This document shows positions 1 to 7,309 of a DNA stretch of 64,000 bases, in pieces. The stretch's first letter is position 1, and each line of letters begins with the position of its first letter. The notes beneath the pieces are model-generated. The model had not been told where the DNA came from and did not search any database. It saw only the letters and a list, made by a program, of their open reading frames with translations. The DNA is from Actinocatenispora thailandica (GTDB lineage Bacteria; Actinomycetota; Actinomycetes; Mycobacteriales; Micromonosporaceae): positions 6,570,198 to 6,634,197 of the forward strand of contig NZ_AP023355.1 of the NCBI RefSeq assembly GCF_016865425.1, in the 5' to 3' direction. The position numbers and the translations under genes are program-made.

Positions 1-303
1 CCTTCCTCGTTCGGCGGAAGCCCGATGCGGCGCCGCGCGCGGCAGCCACGATTCGCTCATCGGCCCGGCACCTCGCCCGTACGGCAAGACCGCCGCGCGG
101 GCACCGGCGGCGGTCAGGCGATCCGGACCGGACGGATCGGCGTCGACCCCCGGACCGGCAAACCACGGATCGTCCGCGGCTCACCTCATACCGTAGGCGT
201 GCCGTCACAAGGTCACCACCCCCAGCGGCCCGCAACCCGGCCCTGCCGACGCGCGGCGGGAATTCGGCTGAACCCGGTGCACCGGCCCGGCTAGCCTGCC
301 GCC
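1..303. other. Left edge, no firm gene
   Basis: No convincing complete gene is visible. On the minus strand an ATG at position 60 opens a frame running off the window edge (MSESWLPRAAPHRASAERGR), with a weak GAGG about 10 bases upstream. It could be the N-terminus of a leftward gene. The plus-strand frame at 25-294 is arginine/proline-rich and looks like non-coding GC-rich read-through. Confidence 0.3.
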
Positions 304-779
304 ATGACCGCAGCCGAGGCACTGGTACCGCGCGACTTCGCCATCCCGCAGCCCCCGGCCACCGACCGGTACCGGCTGGAACCGCTCGGCCCGCAGCACA
401 ACGAGTCCGACCACGCCGCGTGGACGGCGAGCATCGAACACATCCGCGCCACCCCCGGCTTCGAGGGCAGCTCCTGGCCGCCCGTCGACGGCATGACGCT
501 GCAGGCGAACCTCGCCGACCTGCGGCGGCACGCCGACGACTTCGAGCGGCGGGTCGGTTTCACCTACACGGTCCGGTCGGTACCGGGCGGCGACGTGATC
601 GGCTGCGTCTACATCTACGGTTCCCGTACCGAGCCCGCCCCCGGCGAGCCGCGGGCCGTCGACGTCCGGTCCTGGGTACGGGCCGACCGAGCCGACCTGG
701 ACGCCGACCTGTACCGCGTGGTCCGCGACTGGCTCGCCGCCGCCTGGCCGTTCCCCCGCCTCGCCTACGCCCCCGCTGA
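304..779 (+). CDS. GNAT family N-acetyltransferase (stop lost by 1-base deletion)
   Basis: Predicted GCN5-related acetyltransferase, using acetyl-CoA on an unknown substrate. The N-terminal part (PLGPQHNESDHAAW, residues 28-40; SIEHIRATPGF, 43-53) and the core strand GDVIGCVYIY (97-106) match a common actinobacterial GNAT subfamily of about 160 residues. As printed, the frame does not stop but runs on to 1146 through the opposite-strand gene. One extra C in the run 770-774 would give an ending ...YAPR followed by TGA at 777-779, making 158 residues, the usual family length. The same extra base repairs the convergent neighbour. The start is the first ATG in frame, with no strong ribosome site. 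Coordinates given are those of the repaired gene. Confidence 0.75.
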
Positions 780-1423
780 CCGCCCGCGGGAGCCGGCAGG
801 TACCACCAACCGTCACCGAGGTCGAGTCCGTCGTCGACCGCCAACGGCTCGCCGAACAGGTCGACGAGCAGGTCCGGGGCCGGCCGTGCCTGGACGTACA
901 CGTAGCCGCCGGCGTCGTCGGGCATACCGAGCCACTGCGGCAGGAACACCACCGGGCGGCCGTGCTGCTGCCCGACCACCGCCGCCCGGCCGGTGGCCGA
1001 GAGCCCGTGCAGGTACCACGGAAGGAAGTCGCCGTAGTACTCGGTCGACGCCCCGATGGAGCCGTCCCGGACGTCGGCCGCGACCATCGCGAACGCGTAC
1101 CGGTGTGCCGCGTAGTAGGAGCGTGGCTCGAACACGGACCAGCTGACCGAGTGGAAGCACGCGGCCACCAGCACCGCGACCGTAACGGGTAGCACCCAGC
1201 GCCGCCCGCGGATCCGTCGCAGCAACGCCACCGTGAGACCGCCGGCGAGCAGCCACCCGGCCAGCTGCATCGGGAGGTCGAGGAACACGAACGGGACGGT
1301 CGAGACGCGCACGGTCCCGACGCAGGCCAGCACCAACCAGGCCAGCCCGGCACAGACCCACAACGCCACCGGCGAACCGCCGGGTCGACGGGGCTCGGCC
1401 GCGGCGAGTTCGCGTTCCCACAT
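765..1423 (-). CDS. Hypothetical membrane protein (stop lost by the same deletion)
   Basis: Unknown function. The ATG at 1423 (MWERELAAAE) has GAAGG about a dozen bases upstream. Three hydrophobic segments lie at about residues 19-37, 44-67 and 77-93, followed by an extracytoplasmic-looking region of about 120 residues rich in Tyr and Trp (SYYAAHRYAFAM, STEYYGDFLPWYLHG). As printed, the frame continues to 560 across the GNAT gene as low-complexity Arg/Gly sequence. Restoring one G:C pair at 770-774 ends it at ...PAGGQRGA with TAG (plus-strand 765-767), for 219 residues. The two convergent genes would then overlap by 15 bases. No family recognised. Confidence 0.55.
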
Positions 1424-1522
1424 CGCTTCATGGTGACCTTCGGCCCGCTCGCCGCGCATCGTCCGACAAGCCACAGGAGCGGCTCTGTTGCGCGGGTCGC
1501 GCCTCCCGGTACCGCCGGAGCC

Positions 1523-2056
1523 CTACCGGGGGGCGTCCTCGCCGACGAGGCCGTCGACGGACTCCCGGATCAGGTCGGCGTGGCCGGTGTGCCGGGCGTA
1601 CTCCTCGATCAGGTCGACGAGCACCCGGCGCAGGTTGAGCGTCTCCGGACCGTCGGCGAGCGCGAGTTCGCGGTCCAGGTCGGCGTCGGCGAGTACCCGG
1701 TCGACGGCGGCCTCCGAGCGCGCCACCGCCGCCAGCCACAGCGTCCGCAGCTCCGCCGGCGAGTCGTCGGCGGCCGAGGTCCAGGGCCAGTCCTCGTCCT
1801 GGGCCATCGGCGCCCACACCGCGGGATAGTCGTCGCCCAGCAGCAGGTGGGTGAAGTAGTGGTCCTCCACCAGCGCGAGGTGCTTGACCAGGCCGCCGAG
1901 CGTGAGGGTGGACGGCCCGAGGGTGCGCCGCATCCCGTCGGCGTCCAGCCCGCCGGTCTTCCAGGCGAACGTCCGCCGGTTCCGGTACAGCGCGCCGAGC
2001 AGCGCCTCGACCTCACCCGGTGCGGCGGAGAACGGCCGCGGTGTCAACTCGTTCAT
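1523..2056 (-). CDS. DinB family protein (DUF664, thiol-transferase-like)
   Basis: A 177-residue four-helix-bundle protein of the DinB/DUF664 type. In mycothiol-producing actinobacteria these often act as metal-dependent thiol S-transferases. Candidate metal ligands are H59 in GLVKHL and H156 and H159 in EYARHTGHADLIRE, the expected three-histidine pattern. LGGLVKHLALVEDHYF and WAPMAQDEDWPW are typical of DUF664. The start codon is ATG at 2056. It stands alone, divergent from the small membrane protein at 2171. A direct role in drug or thiol detoxification is inference from the family. Confidence 0.85.
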   Translation of the reverse strand: MNELTPRPFSAAPGEVEALLGALYRNRRTFAWKTGGLDADGMRRTLGPSTLTLGGLVKHLALVEDHYFTHLLLGDDYPAVWAPMAQDEDWPWTSAADDSPAELRTLWLAAVARSEAAVDRVLADADLDRELALADGPETLNLRRVLVDLIEEYARHTGHADLIRESVDGLVGEDAPR

Positions 2057-2170
2057 GCCCCGACGCTAGACCGGATTCCGGACGCCCGACTTCCGGATCA
2101 CCGTCGCAGGCTCGCCGGGTCGCCGGGTCGCCGGGTCGCCCGGCTTGCCCACCGGGGCTACCGTCGCCTC

Positions 2171-2686
2171 GTGCACACCTTCCTGGTCCTGTTCCCGATC
2201 CTGGTGGTGCTGCTGGCGCTGCTGGCGCTGCTGGTATCCGGGCTGGTGGTGTACGGGCGAATGCTGGTGCGCAACCAGCGCAGGGTGCTGGAATCGCTGC
2301 GCCGCAACGGTCTCGCGTTCCTGTGCCGTCCGACGATGGGCATGCGGAGCATGGCCGGGTTCATCCTCGGCATCGACCGGAACGCGGTCTCGCTGTGGAA
2401 GGTCGGGCTCGGCCAACCGAAGCGGACACAGACCATCCCCAGCCACGGCGCCAGGGTCGTCCCCGCCACCGTGCGGATCAACGTCGCCCGCAGCTCGCCC
2501 GGGCTGTCCGTGCTCTCGGCCGGCGGATCGCGGGTCGACGTCGCCGTCTACCCCGACCCGACGATGGGATACTCGGCACCCACCAAGGGCCCCTCCCTGG
2601 ACCTGGTGGGCCAGCAGATCCAGCAGGCCCTGACGCACCCGGTCGAGCCGGCGAACGGTGGCACGCGCTCGGCCGGGGACGTCTGA
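2171..2686 (+). CDS. Small single-pass membrane protein, unknown
   Basis: A 171-residue protein starting with GTG. One strong N-terminal membrane span (FLVLFPILVVLLALLALLVSGLVVYG, about residues 4-29) is followed by a basic cytoplasmic stretch (RNQRRVLESLRRNG) and a soluble part with no recognised motif. The frame is open far upstream (to 1430), but that part is antisense to DinB. I chose the GTG because the hydrophobic anchor follows at once. Just upstream (about 2113-2140) is an 8-bp GCCGGGTC tandem repeat. A membrane-anchored PH-like or regulatory protein is possible; nothing in the sequence decides it. Confidence 0.55.
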   Translation: MHTFLVLFPILVVLLALLALLVSGLVVYGRMLVRNQRRVLESLRRNGLAFLCRPTMGMRSMAGFILGIDRNAVSLWKVGLGQPKRTQTIPSHGARVVPATVRINVARSSPGLSVLSAGGSRVDVAVYPDPTMGYSAPTKGPSLDLVGQQIQQALTHPVEPANGGTRSAGDV

Positions 2687-2855
2687 CCGACGGTTCGCGT
2701 CGAGGCGGCGCAGTCTGACCGCGCGCGGCGAGCAGGCCGAACGCCCGGCCTCCGGGTCGGTGACCTCGGCCGGCCGAGTGCCGTGGGCCACGCCGCGATG
2801 CGGCGCCGGACGGTAGCGTTGCAGGCCCTCCTGACCACCGCCTGATCGGAGCACG

Positions 2856-3608
2856 GTGCCCGACTTCACGCTGACCGGCCAGGTCGCGCTGGTCACCGGC
2901 GGGACCGCCGGCCTGGGCCGCGCCATCGCCGCCACCCTGTCGGCGGCCGGCGCCCGGGTGGTGATCGCCGGCCGGCGCGCCGACGTCTGCGCCGAGCAGG
3001 CCGCCGCGCTCGGCGCCGAGACCGGCCACCCGGTCACCGGCGTCGCCTGCGATGTGTCCGACGAGCGGTCGGTGGCCGAACTGATCGCCGCGGTCGGTGA
3101 CCGGCTCGACATCCTGGTCACCAGTGCCGGGGTGCAGGCCCGCGGCGAGCTGGCCGAGCTGGACGCGGCGACGCTGCGTCGATGCCTGGACATCAACGTC
3201 GTCGGTACCTTCCTCGCCTGCCAGGCGGCGGTGCCGCTGATGCGCGCCCACGGCTACGGCCGCATCGTCACGCTGGCCAGCGCGCTGGGCCTGGTCGGTG
3301 CGGCCGGCCGCACCGGGTACGCGGCCAGCAAGGGTGCCGTGGTGCAGCTGACCCGCAGCCTGGCGGTCGAGCTGGCCGGCACCGGGATCTGCGTCAATGC
3401 GCTGGCTCCCGGGCCCTGCCGCACGCCGCTCAACGACAACGTCGACGACGACCCCCGCGTGCGCGACTTCCTCGACCATCAAGTGCCAGCCGGCCGCTGG
3501 GCGCAGCCGAGCGAGCTGACCGGAGCGGCACTGTTGCTGGCCAGCCCGGCCGCCTCCTACCTGACCGGTGCGGTGCTGCCGGTCGACGGCGGCTGGACAG
3601 CGCACTGA
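2856..3608 (+). CDS. SDR family NAD(P)-dependent oxidoreductase
   Basis: Classical short-chain dehydrogenase/reductase, 250 residues. The cofactor loop is TGGTAGLG (14-21), the adenine-side Asp is in CDVSD (65-69), and the central-strand motif is TSAG (a variant of NNAG, 89-92). The catalytic triad is S142, Y155 and K159 in GYAASKG. The substrate-side ending [13 protein letters not shown] is typical of FabG-like members. The start is GTG. Substrate unknown; 3-oxoacyl reductase or sugar/alcohol dehydrogenase activity is possible. It is a single gene with no operon partner. Confidence 0.9.
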   Translation: MPDFTLTGQVALVTGGTAGLGRAIAATLSAAGARVVIAGRRADVCAEQAAALGAETGHPVTGVACDVSDERSVAELIAAVGDRLDILVTSAGVQARGELAELDAATLRRCLDINVVGTFLACQAAVPLMRAHGYGRIVTLASALGLVGAAGRTGYAASKGAVVQLTRSLAVELAGTGICVNALAPGPCRTPLNDNVDDDPRVRDFLDHQVPAGRWAQPSELTGAALLLASPAASYLTGAVLPVDGGWTAH

Positions 3609-3845
3609 CCGATCCGGTCCCTTCGACCGAGAGCGTCGTGGGGTGGTCGACGACGACAGCCATGGCTGCCTCGTACCAGCACGTGACCGACACGATCCGG
3701 CAGGACGTCGCCGACCGGGTCGGCGGGCTGTTCTGGACCGCGAGGTCCCGGCGGCCGAGGTGGAAGGACGGGGCGCGGCGGGCGTCCGGGCCGGCCGGAC
3801 GGTCGAATGAGACTGGAACTGGGACTGGACGCTGGCTGAAGTGCG
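3609..3845. other. Intergenic, possible gene remnant
   Basis: A short plus-strand frame from ATG 3662 reads MAASYQHVTDTIRQDVADRV, resembling the extreme N-terminus of GntR-type regulators (where a Y-x-x-I-A-D-x-L-R pattern is common). It then degenerates into Arg/Gly sequence and would read into the tRNA. It may be a truncated regulator. Evidence is weak. Confidence 0.25.
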
Positions 3846-3885
3846 AAACGCCGCCCGGAGCCTTCGTGGCTCGGGGCGGCGTTTT
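3846..3885. terminator. Hairpin terminator next to tRNA-Ser
   Basis: Arm AAACGCCGCCC (3846-3856) pairs with GGGCGGCGTTT (3874-3884). Inner stem GAGCC/GGCTC (3858-3862/3868-3872) closes a 5-base loop. It is downstream of the minus-strand tRNA and flanked by A/T runs on both sides, so it can serve as that gene's terminator and could also work in the plus direction. Confidence 0.7.
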
Positions 3886-3896
3886 GCCTGTTCAGG

Positions 3897-3990
3897 TGGC
3901 GGAGGCTCGGGGATTTGAACCCCGGATCGGGTTGTAGCCCGAAACCCGCTTAGCAGGCGGGCGCCATAGACCAGACTAGGCGAAGCCTCC
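3897..3990 (-). tRNA. tRNA-Ser (anticodon GCT)
   Basis: The minus strand folds as a class II tRNA. The acceptor stem GGAGGCT/AGCCTCC lies at 3984-3990 and 3901-3907. The anticodon stem is CCCGC/GCGGG with loop CTGCTAA (plus-strand 3950-3956, anticodon GCT). There is a long serine-type variable arm, and the T-loop segment is GGTTCAAATCC. Discriminator G and an encoded CCA end the gene at 3897. It reads AGC/AGU serine codons. I found no duplicated tRNA end or integrase nearby, so no sign of use as an attachment site. Confidence 0.95.
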
Positions 3991-4086
3991 CTGGACGGCC
4001 GGGTACCGACCGTCGGTGGTCGAGAATACAGGGCGGGGTCAGCGCCGGGCAAAGGGCATCCGGCGCGGCGCGGTTCGCCGCGGCGC

Positions 4087-4175
4087 TCACCGCCAGGAGA
4101 CGCGGCTGTGACCCGCGGGTCACCGCCAGGAGACGCGGCTGTGACCCCGCGGGTCACAACCAGGAGACGTGGTCG
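4087..4175. repeat. 33-34 bp tandem repeat duplicating the CPBP gene end
   Basis: Units begin at 4087 (33 bp), 4120 (34 bp) and 4154 (partial, diverged), sharing CCAGGAGACGCGGCTGTGAC. The third unit contains the last codons and TGA of the minus-strand CPBP gene. The other two are downstream copies of that 3' end, which suggests tandem duplication of a gene terminus. Confidence 0.75.
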
Positions 4176-4942
4176 TGCAGCAGGGCGTACCCGACGAAAG
4201 CGCCGATGTCGAGCAGGCTGTGCGCGACCACGAGCGGGGCGACCCGGCGTACCCGGAGGAAGAACAGGGCGAACAGGACGCCCATGATCGCGTTGCCGAC
4301 GAAACCGCCGAACCCCTGGTAGAGGTGGTACGAGCCGCGGAGCAGCGCGCTGGTGAGCACCACGGCCGGCAACCGCCAGCCGAGTTCGCGCAGCCGGGTG
4401 ACCAGGTAGCCGAGGACCACGACCTCTTCGAGCACCGCGTTCTGGATCGCGGACAGGATCAGTACCGGGATCGCCCACCACACCGACGGCAGCGCGGACG
4501 GTACGACGTTGGCGGCGAGGCCGAGGGCGCGGGCGGCGAAGTACAGGCCGAGGCCGGGGATGCCGATCGCGAGCGCGACGCCGGCACCGGAGGTCAGGTC
4601 GAACGCCGGGCGGCGCAGGTCGAGGCCGATGGTGCGGCTGGCGGGCCGCCCGGAGCGGCCGAGCAGGTGCATCGCGAGCAGCGCCGGGACCACCGCGAAC
4701 GCGATGCCGAGCAGCTGGTACGTCAGGTCCAGCCACGGCCGACCCGGCGCCTGGGAGGCGTTGAGGGTGGCGCTCTGGTCGGCCAGCGCCTTGCTCGCGG
4801 TGAGCTTGCCGATCAGGTTGACCAGCGCGTACACCCCGGACTGGCCGAGCGACACGGCGAGCACCAGCAGCACCTCGGCGCGCAGCGTGCGCCGGTCCGG
4901 TCCGGCGTCGACCGGGTCGGCGGTCACCGGCAGCTTCGTCAC
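4154..4942 (-). CDS. CPBP family intramembrane metalloprotease
   Basis: A polytopic membrane protein of 262 residues from GTG 4942. CPBP (CAAX protease/bacteriocin-processing, ABI) motifs are in order: E172-E173 in LEEVVVLGYL, H206 in LRGSYHLYQG, and H241 with D245 in VAHSLLDIG. The position where many members have Arg after the EE pair is hydrophobic here, as in a common actinobacterial EEVVVLGY subtype. About seven or eight hydrophobic segments are visible. It probably cleaves a membrane substrate; the target is unknown. The frame is open upstream to 5146, but that part is antisense to the lipoprotein gene and low in hydrophobicity, so the GTG is preferred; an ATG at 4963 is an alternative. 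Confidence 0.8.
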   Translation of the reverse strand: MTKLPVTADPVDAGPDRRTLRAEVLLVLAVSLGQSGVYALVNLIGKLTASKALADQSATLNASQAPGRPWLDLTYQLLGIAFAVVPALLAMHLLGRSGRPASRTIGLDLRRPAFDLTSGAGVALAIGIPGLGLYFAARALGLAANVVPSALPSVWWAIPVLILSAIQNAVLEEVVVLGYLVTRLRELGWRLPAVVLTSALLRGSYHLYQGFGGFVGNAIMGVLFALFFLRVRRVAPLVVAHSLLDIGAFVGYALLHDHVSWL

Positions 4943-5037
4943 GGACCCAGCATGACAGCACATCCCGGCACCCGGCCGGCCGGCTGGAGCGCCCGCGGCA
5001 CCCTCGTCGCGGCACCCGGCCCGACCGCCGCGCCCGG

Positions 5038-5535
5038 CTACCCCATGGTGATGGTTCGTCCGCAGGTGATGGTGCCGTTGACCGTGATCGGGTCGGACTG
5101 GGTGCTGACGGAGCCGAGTTCGGTTCCGGACAGCGTCATGGTCCACACGCCGTTGCGCCGGGCGGAGGTGATCCCGGCAGCGCCGGCCTTGACGTAGCTT
5201 CCGGCGGCGACGTGCAGGGTGGCGGTGCTGTTCTCGCCGAGGTCGGCGGCGGTGAAACTGGGCGGGGTGGGCGTGGTCTCGTCGTCGGTGTCCGGTGCGT
5301 TCAACCCGACGATCTTGCCCTTCTCGACCGCGCAGCTGACGCTCCGGATCCGGACGACCCCGCCCGGGTAACGGATCTCGGTCTTACCCCGGAACGCGCC
5401 GGACCGGCCGGTCTCGGGTGTCGCTGCCGCGGACTGCTTCGGCCGGCCGGAGTTCGGGTTCGATCCGCAGGCGGCAAGCGACGACAGCACGACGACACCA
5501 ACGAGCGGCCCGGCGCCGTGGCGGAGACTGATCAT
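5038..5535 (-). CDS. Lipoprotein, possibly LpqH/19-kDa-like
   Basis: A 165-residue exported lipoprotein. A short basic start and hydrophobic core lead to lipobox LAAC, with C23 as the lipidated residue. After a Ser/Thr/Pro-rich linker comes a small beta-rich domain with Cys in VSCAVEKGK and near the end in GTITCG, compatible with one disulfide. The layout and the closing ITVNGTITCG resemble the mycobacterial LpqH (19-kDa) family; I consider this suggestive only. It lies 96 bases upstream of the CPBP start on the same strand, so co-transcription is possible. Confidence 0.65.
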   Translation of the reverse strand: MISLRHGAGPLVGVVVLSSLAACGSNPNSGRPKQSAAATPETGRSGAFRGKTEIRYPGGVVRIRSVSCAVEKGKIVGLNAPDTDDETTPTPPSFTAADLGENSTATLHVAAGSYVKAGAAGITSARRNGVWTMTLSGTELGSVSTQSDPITVNGTITCGRTITMG

Positions 5536-5673
5536 GGTTCGGCAGCCTAGCGATCCGCCGCCACCGGCCCGCCCCACCGGATCGGCCGCCGACGACCGCG
5601 CGGTTGCACGCACCGGGCCGAGGCCGTGCGCCGGTCGACGGCGTCCGGGTCGGGACGCCGGGGCCGCGACCGG

Positions 5674-6369
5674 TCAACAGCGTCCGGGCCGGGACGCCGG
5701 GACGGCGAAGGGCGCGGTACCGAGCGGGGTCGGCGCCAGGTGGGTCCCGGTGTGACACCAGCGCAGCAGGGTGGCCTGCGCGCAGTGCGCGGTGCCGAGA
5801 TCGAGGTCGCGGCGGGCGGCGACCCAGTCGACCAGTGCCGAGGGGTCGGCGATCGGGCCGGTGAAGTGGACGATCGTGGCGTACCAGATGTCCCGGGTGA
5901 CGTCGGCTTCGAACCAGCCGTCCGGCCCGAGTGCGTCGCCGAGCGCGACCGCGAACTCGTCGGCCGCGGCGTCGACCGGGAAGGCGCAGGCCATGACCCC
6001 GGACGGGGTGAGCGTCAGGCCGCGGAACGCCAGCCGCGCCGGTCGGCAGCCGGCGGCGGCGGCCCGCATCGCGGCGCGGTAGCGGGCGACGCCCGGGTCG
6101 TCGTCGGGGAGGTGCGAGCGATGGGCTTCCAGCGCTCGCACGGTGACGTGCAGGGATCGCCGTGCCCCGGTCGGCCAGTGGGTGCCGGCGACGCTCAGCG
6201 CCGCCGCGGTCGTCGCGTCCAGCCGCTCGGCGCAGTCGCTGTCCGGCAGCAGGACGACCGAGATGCCCCAGCGGCCGCCGTCGACGGGCGGGGTGTCGCG
6301 GTAGTGGCTGCCGGCCAGCACCGCCTCCCGGCCACGGTCGAACAGCCGGTCGAAGGAGTCTGCGTACAT
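5674..6369 (-). CDS. 2H phosphoesterase superfamily protein (2'-5' RNA ligase-like)
   Basis: A 231-residue protein with the two H-x-T signatures of 2H phosphoesterases: H74-V-T in SLHVTVRAL and H168-F-T in YATIVHFTG. This fold carries 2'-5' RNA ligase-like and cyclic phosphodiesterase activities; the substrate here cannot be told. The start is ATG 6369, chosen because the coding-like sequence begins there. It is divergent from the TetR gene at 6595. The C-terminus (LLRWCHTGTHLAPTPLG) is typical of actinobacterial members. Confidence 0.75.
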   Translation of the reverse strand: MYADSFDRLFDRGREAVLAGSHYRDTPPVDGGRWGISVVLLPDSDCAERLDATTAAALSVAGTHWPTGARRSLHVTVRALEAHRSHLPDDDPGVARYRAAMRAAAAGCRPARLAFRGLTLTPSGVMACAFPVDAAADEFAVALGDALGPDGWFEADVTRDIWYATIVHFTGPIADPSALVDWVAARRDLDLGTAHCAQATLLRWCHTGTHLAPTPLGTAPFAVPASRPGRC

Positions 6370-6539
6370 GCGGCGCACTCTAGGGGTTTGCCTCGAATGC
6401 ACCGGCCGCGTGAACCGGGTCCCGTTCGTCAGCTCGCAGGCGGAGGTCGGTTCGCGTGCCGGGCTTGCACACGGGCCGACCGGCCGACGAGGCGGCGGTC
6501 GGGGGCACCGGGCGGGGTTGTCTTCGGGACTCGTGAGGA

Positions 6540-6581
6540 CGAACACGTTCGTTGCGAACTTGTTCGTGACGAACGTGTTCG
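6540..6581 (+). promoter_or_regulatory. Three phased palindromic operators before tetR-type gene
   Basis: Three 12-bp inverted repeats of form CGAAC-N2-GTTCG lie at 6540-6551 (CGAACACGTTCG), 6555-6566 (CGAACTTGTTCG) and 6570-6581 (CGAACGTGTTCG), with exact 15-bp periodicity. The last is 14 bases before the TetR start codon. This is very likely the autoregulatory operator array. Confidence 0.85.
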
Positions 6582-6594
6582 TTATCGTGGAGGC

Positions 6595-7269
6595 ATGACG
6601 GACGAGGGAACGCGGAGCCGGCGGGAGCGCCCGGCCAAGCCGGCACTGACCCGCGGCGGCATCGTGGCGACGGCGGTGCGGCTGATGCGGGCGGAGGGGC
6701 TGGCCCGGGTGACGATGCGGCGGCTGGCGCAGGAGCTCGACACCGGCCCCGCCTCGCTCTACGTGTACCTGCGGAACACCGCCGAGCTGCACGCCGCGGT
6801 GCTGGACGAGCTGCTCGGCGAGCTGGCGCCGACGCGCGCCGGCGGGTGGGACGAGCGGCTGGTCGGGCTGCTCACCGACTACACGGCGCTGCTGTTCGCG
6901 CAGCCGAGCCTGGCGCGTGCGGCGCTGTCCGCGCGGCCGAGCGGGCCGCACTACCTGCGGCTGGTCGACACGGTGCTCGCGCTGCTGGTCGAGGGCGGGG
7001 TGCCGGGCCCGCAGGCGGCCTGGGGGGTCGACGTGCTGCTGCAGTTCGGCACCGCGACGGCGGCCGAGCAGAGCGACCGGGACATCTCGGACGAGGCGGA
7101 CCGGGAGTGGGACGCCCTGACCGCGGCGCTGCACGGCGCGTCCGCCGAGGAGTACCCGCAGCTCGCCGCCTGGGGGCCGGCGCTGCTGGCGGGTACCCCG
7201 GAGGGCCGGCTGCGGTGGGGCTTCCGGGTGCTGATCCACGGCATCGCAGACATCCCGCTGCCGGAGTGA
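6595..7269 (+). CDS. TetR/AcrR family transcriptional repressor
   Basis: A 224-residue regulator. The N-terminal helix-turn-helix spans about residues 20-66 (GGIVATAVRLMRAEGLARV, then DTGPASLYVYLRN as recognition helix region). The C-terminal part resembles the TetR_C-type ligand-binding domain. The ATG is preceded by GGAGG. It is followed after about 40 bases by the TetX-like monooxygenase on the same strand, which is the probable target. The three CGAAC-N2-GTTCG palindromes in front suggest self-repression. The inducer is unknown and could be the oxygenase substrate. Confidence 0.9.
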   Translation: MTDEGTRSRRERPAKPALTRGGIVATAVRLMRAEGLARVTMRRLAQELDTGPASLYVYLRNTAELHAAVLDELLGELAPTRAGGWDERLVGLLTDYTALLFAQPSLARAALSARPSGPHYLRLVDTVLALLVEGGVPGPQAAWGVDVLLQFGTATAAEQSDRDISDEADREWDALTAALHGASAEEYPQLAAWGPALLAGTPEGRLRWGFRVLIHGIADIPLPE

Positions 7270-7309
7270 GCGGGCGCACGGATCGAACCGACAACGGGGA
7301 GGGGTCGTC

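Noticed and set aside
205-1431. Long minus-strand frame of about 400 codons
   Set aside because: It is a shifted reading of the GNAT and membrane-protein genes; its composition is Arg/Gly/Pro-rich without motifs.
2066-3196. Long minus-strand frames antisense to the small membrane protein and the SDR gene
   Set aside because: The plus-strand proteins have clear motifs; the antisense frames do not.
3897-3990. tRNA-Ser as an integration site for a mobile element
   Set aside because: No duplicated tRNA end, integrase or excisionase gene seen in the flanks.
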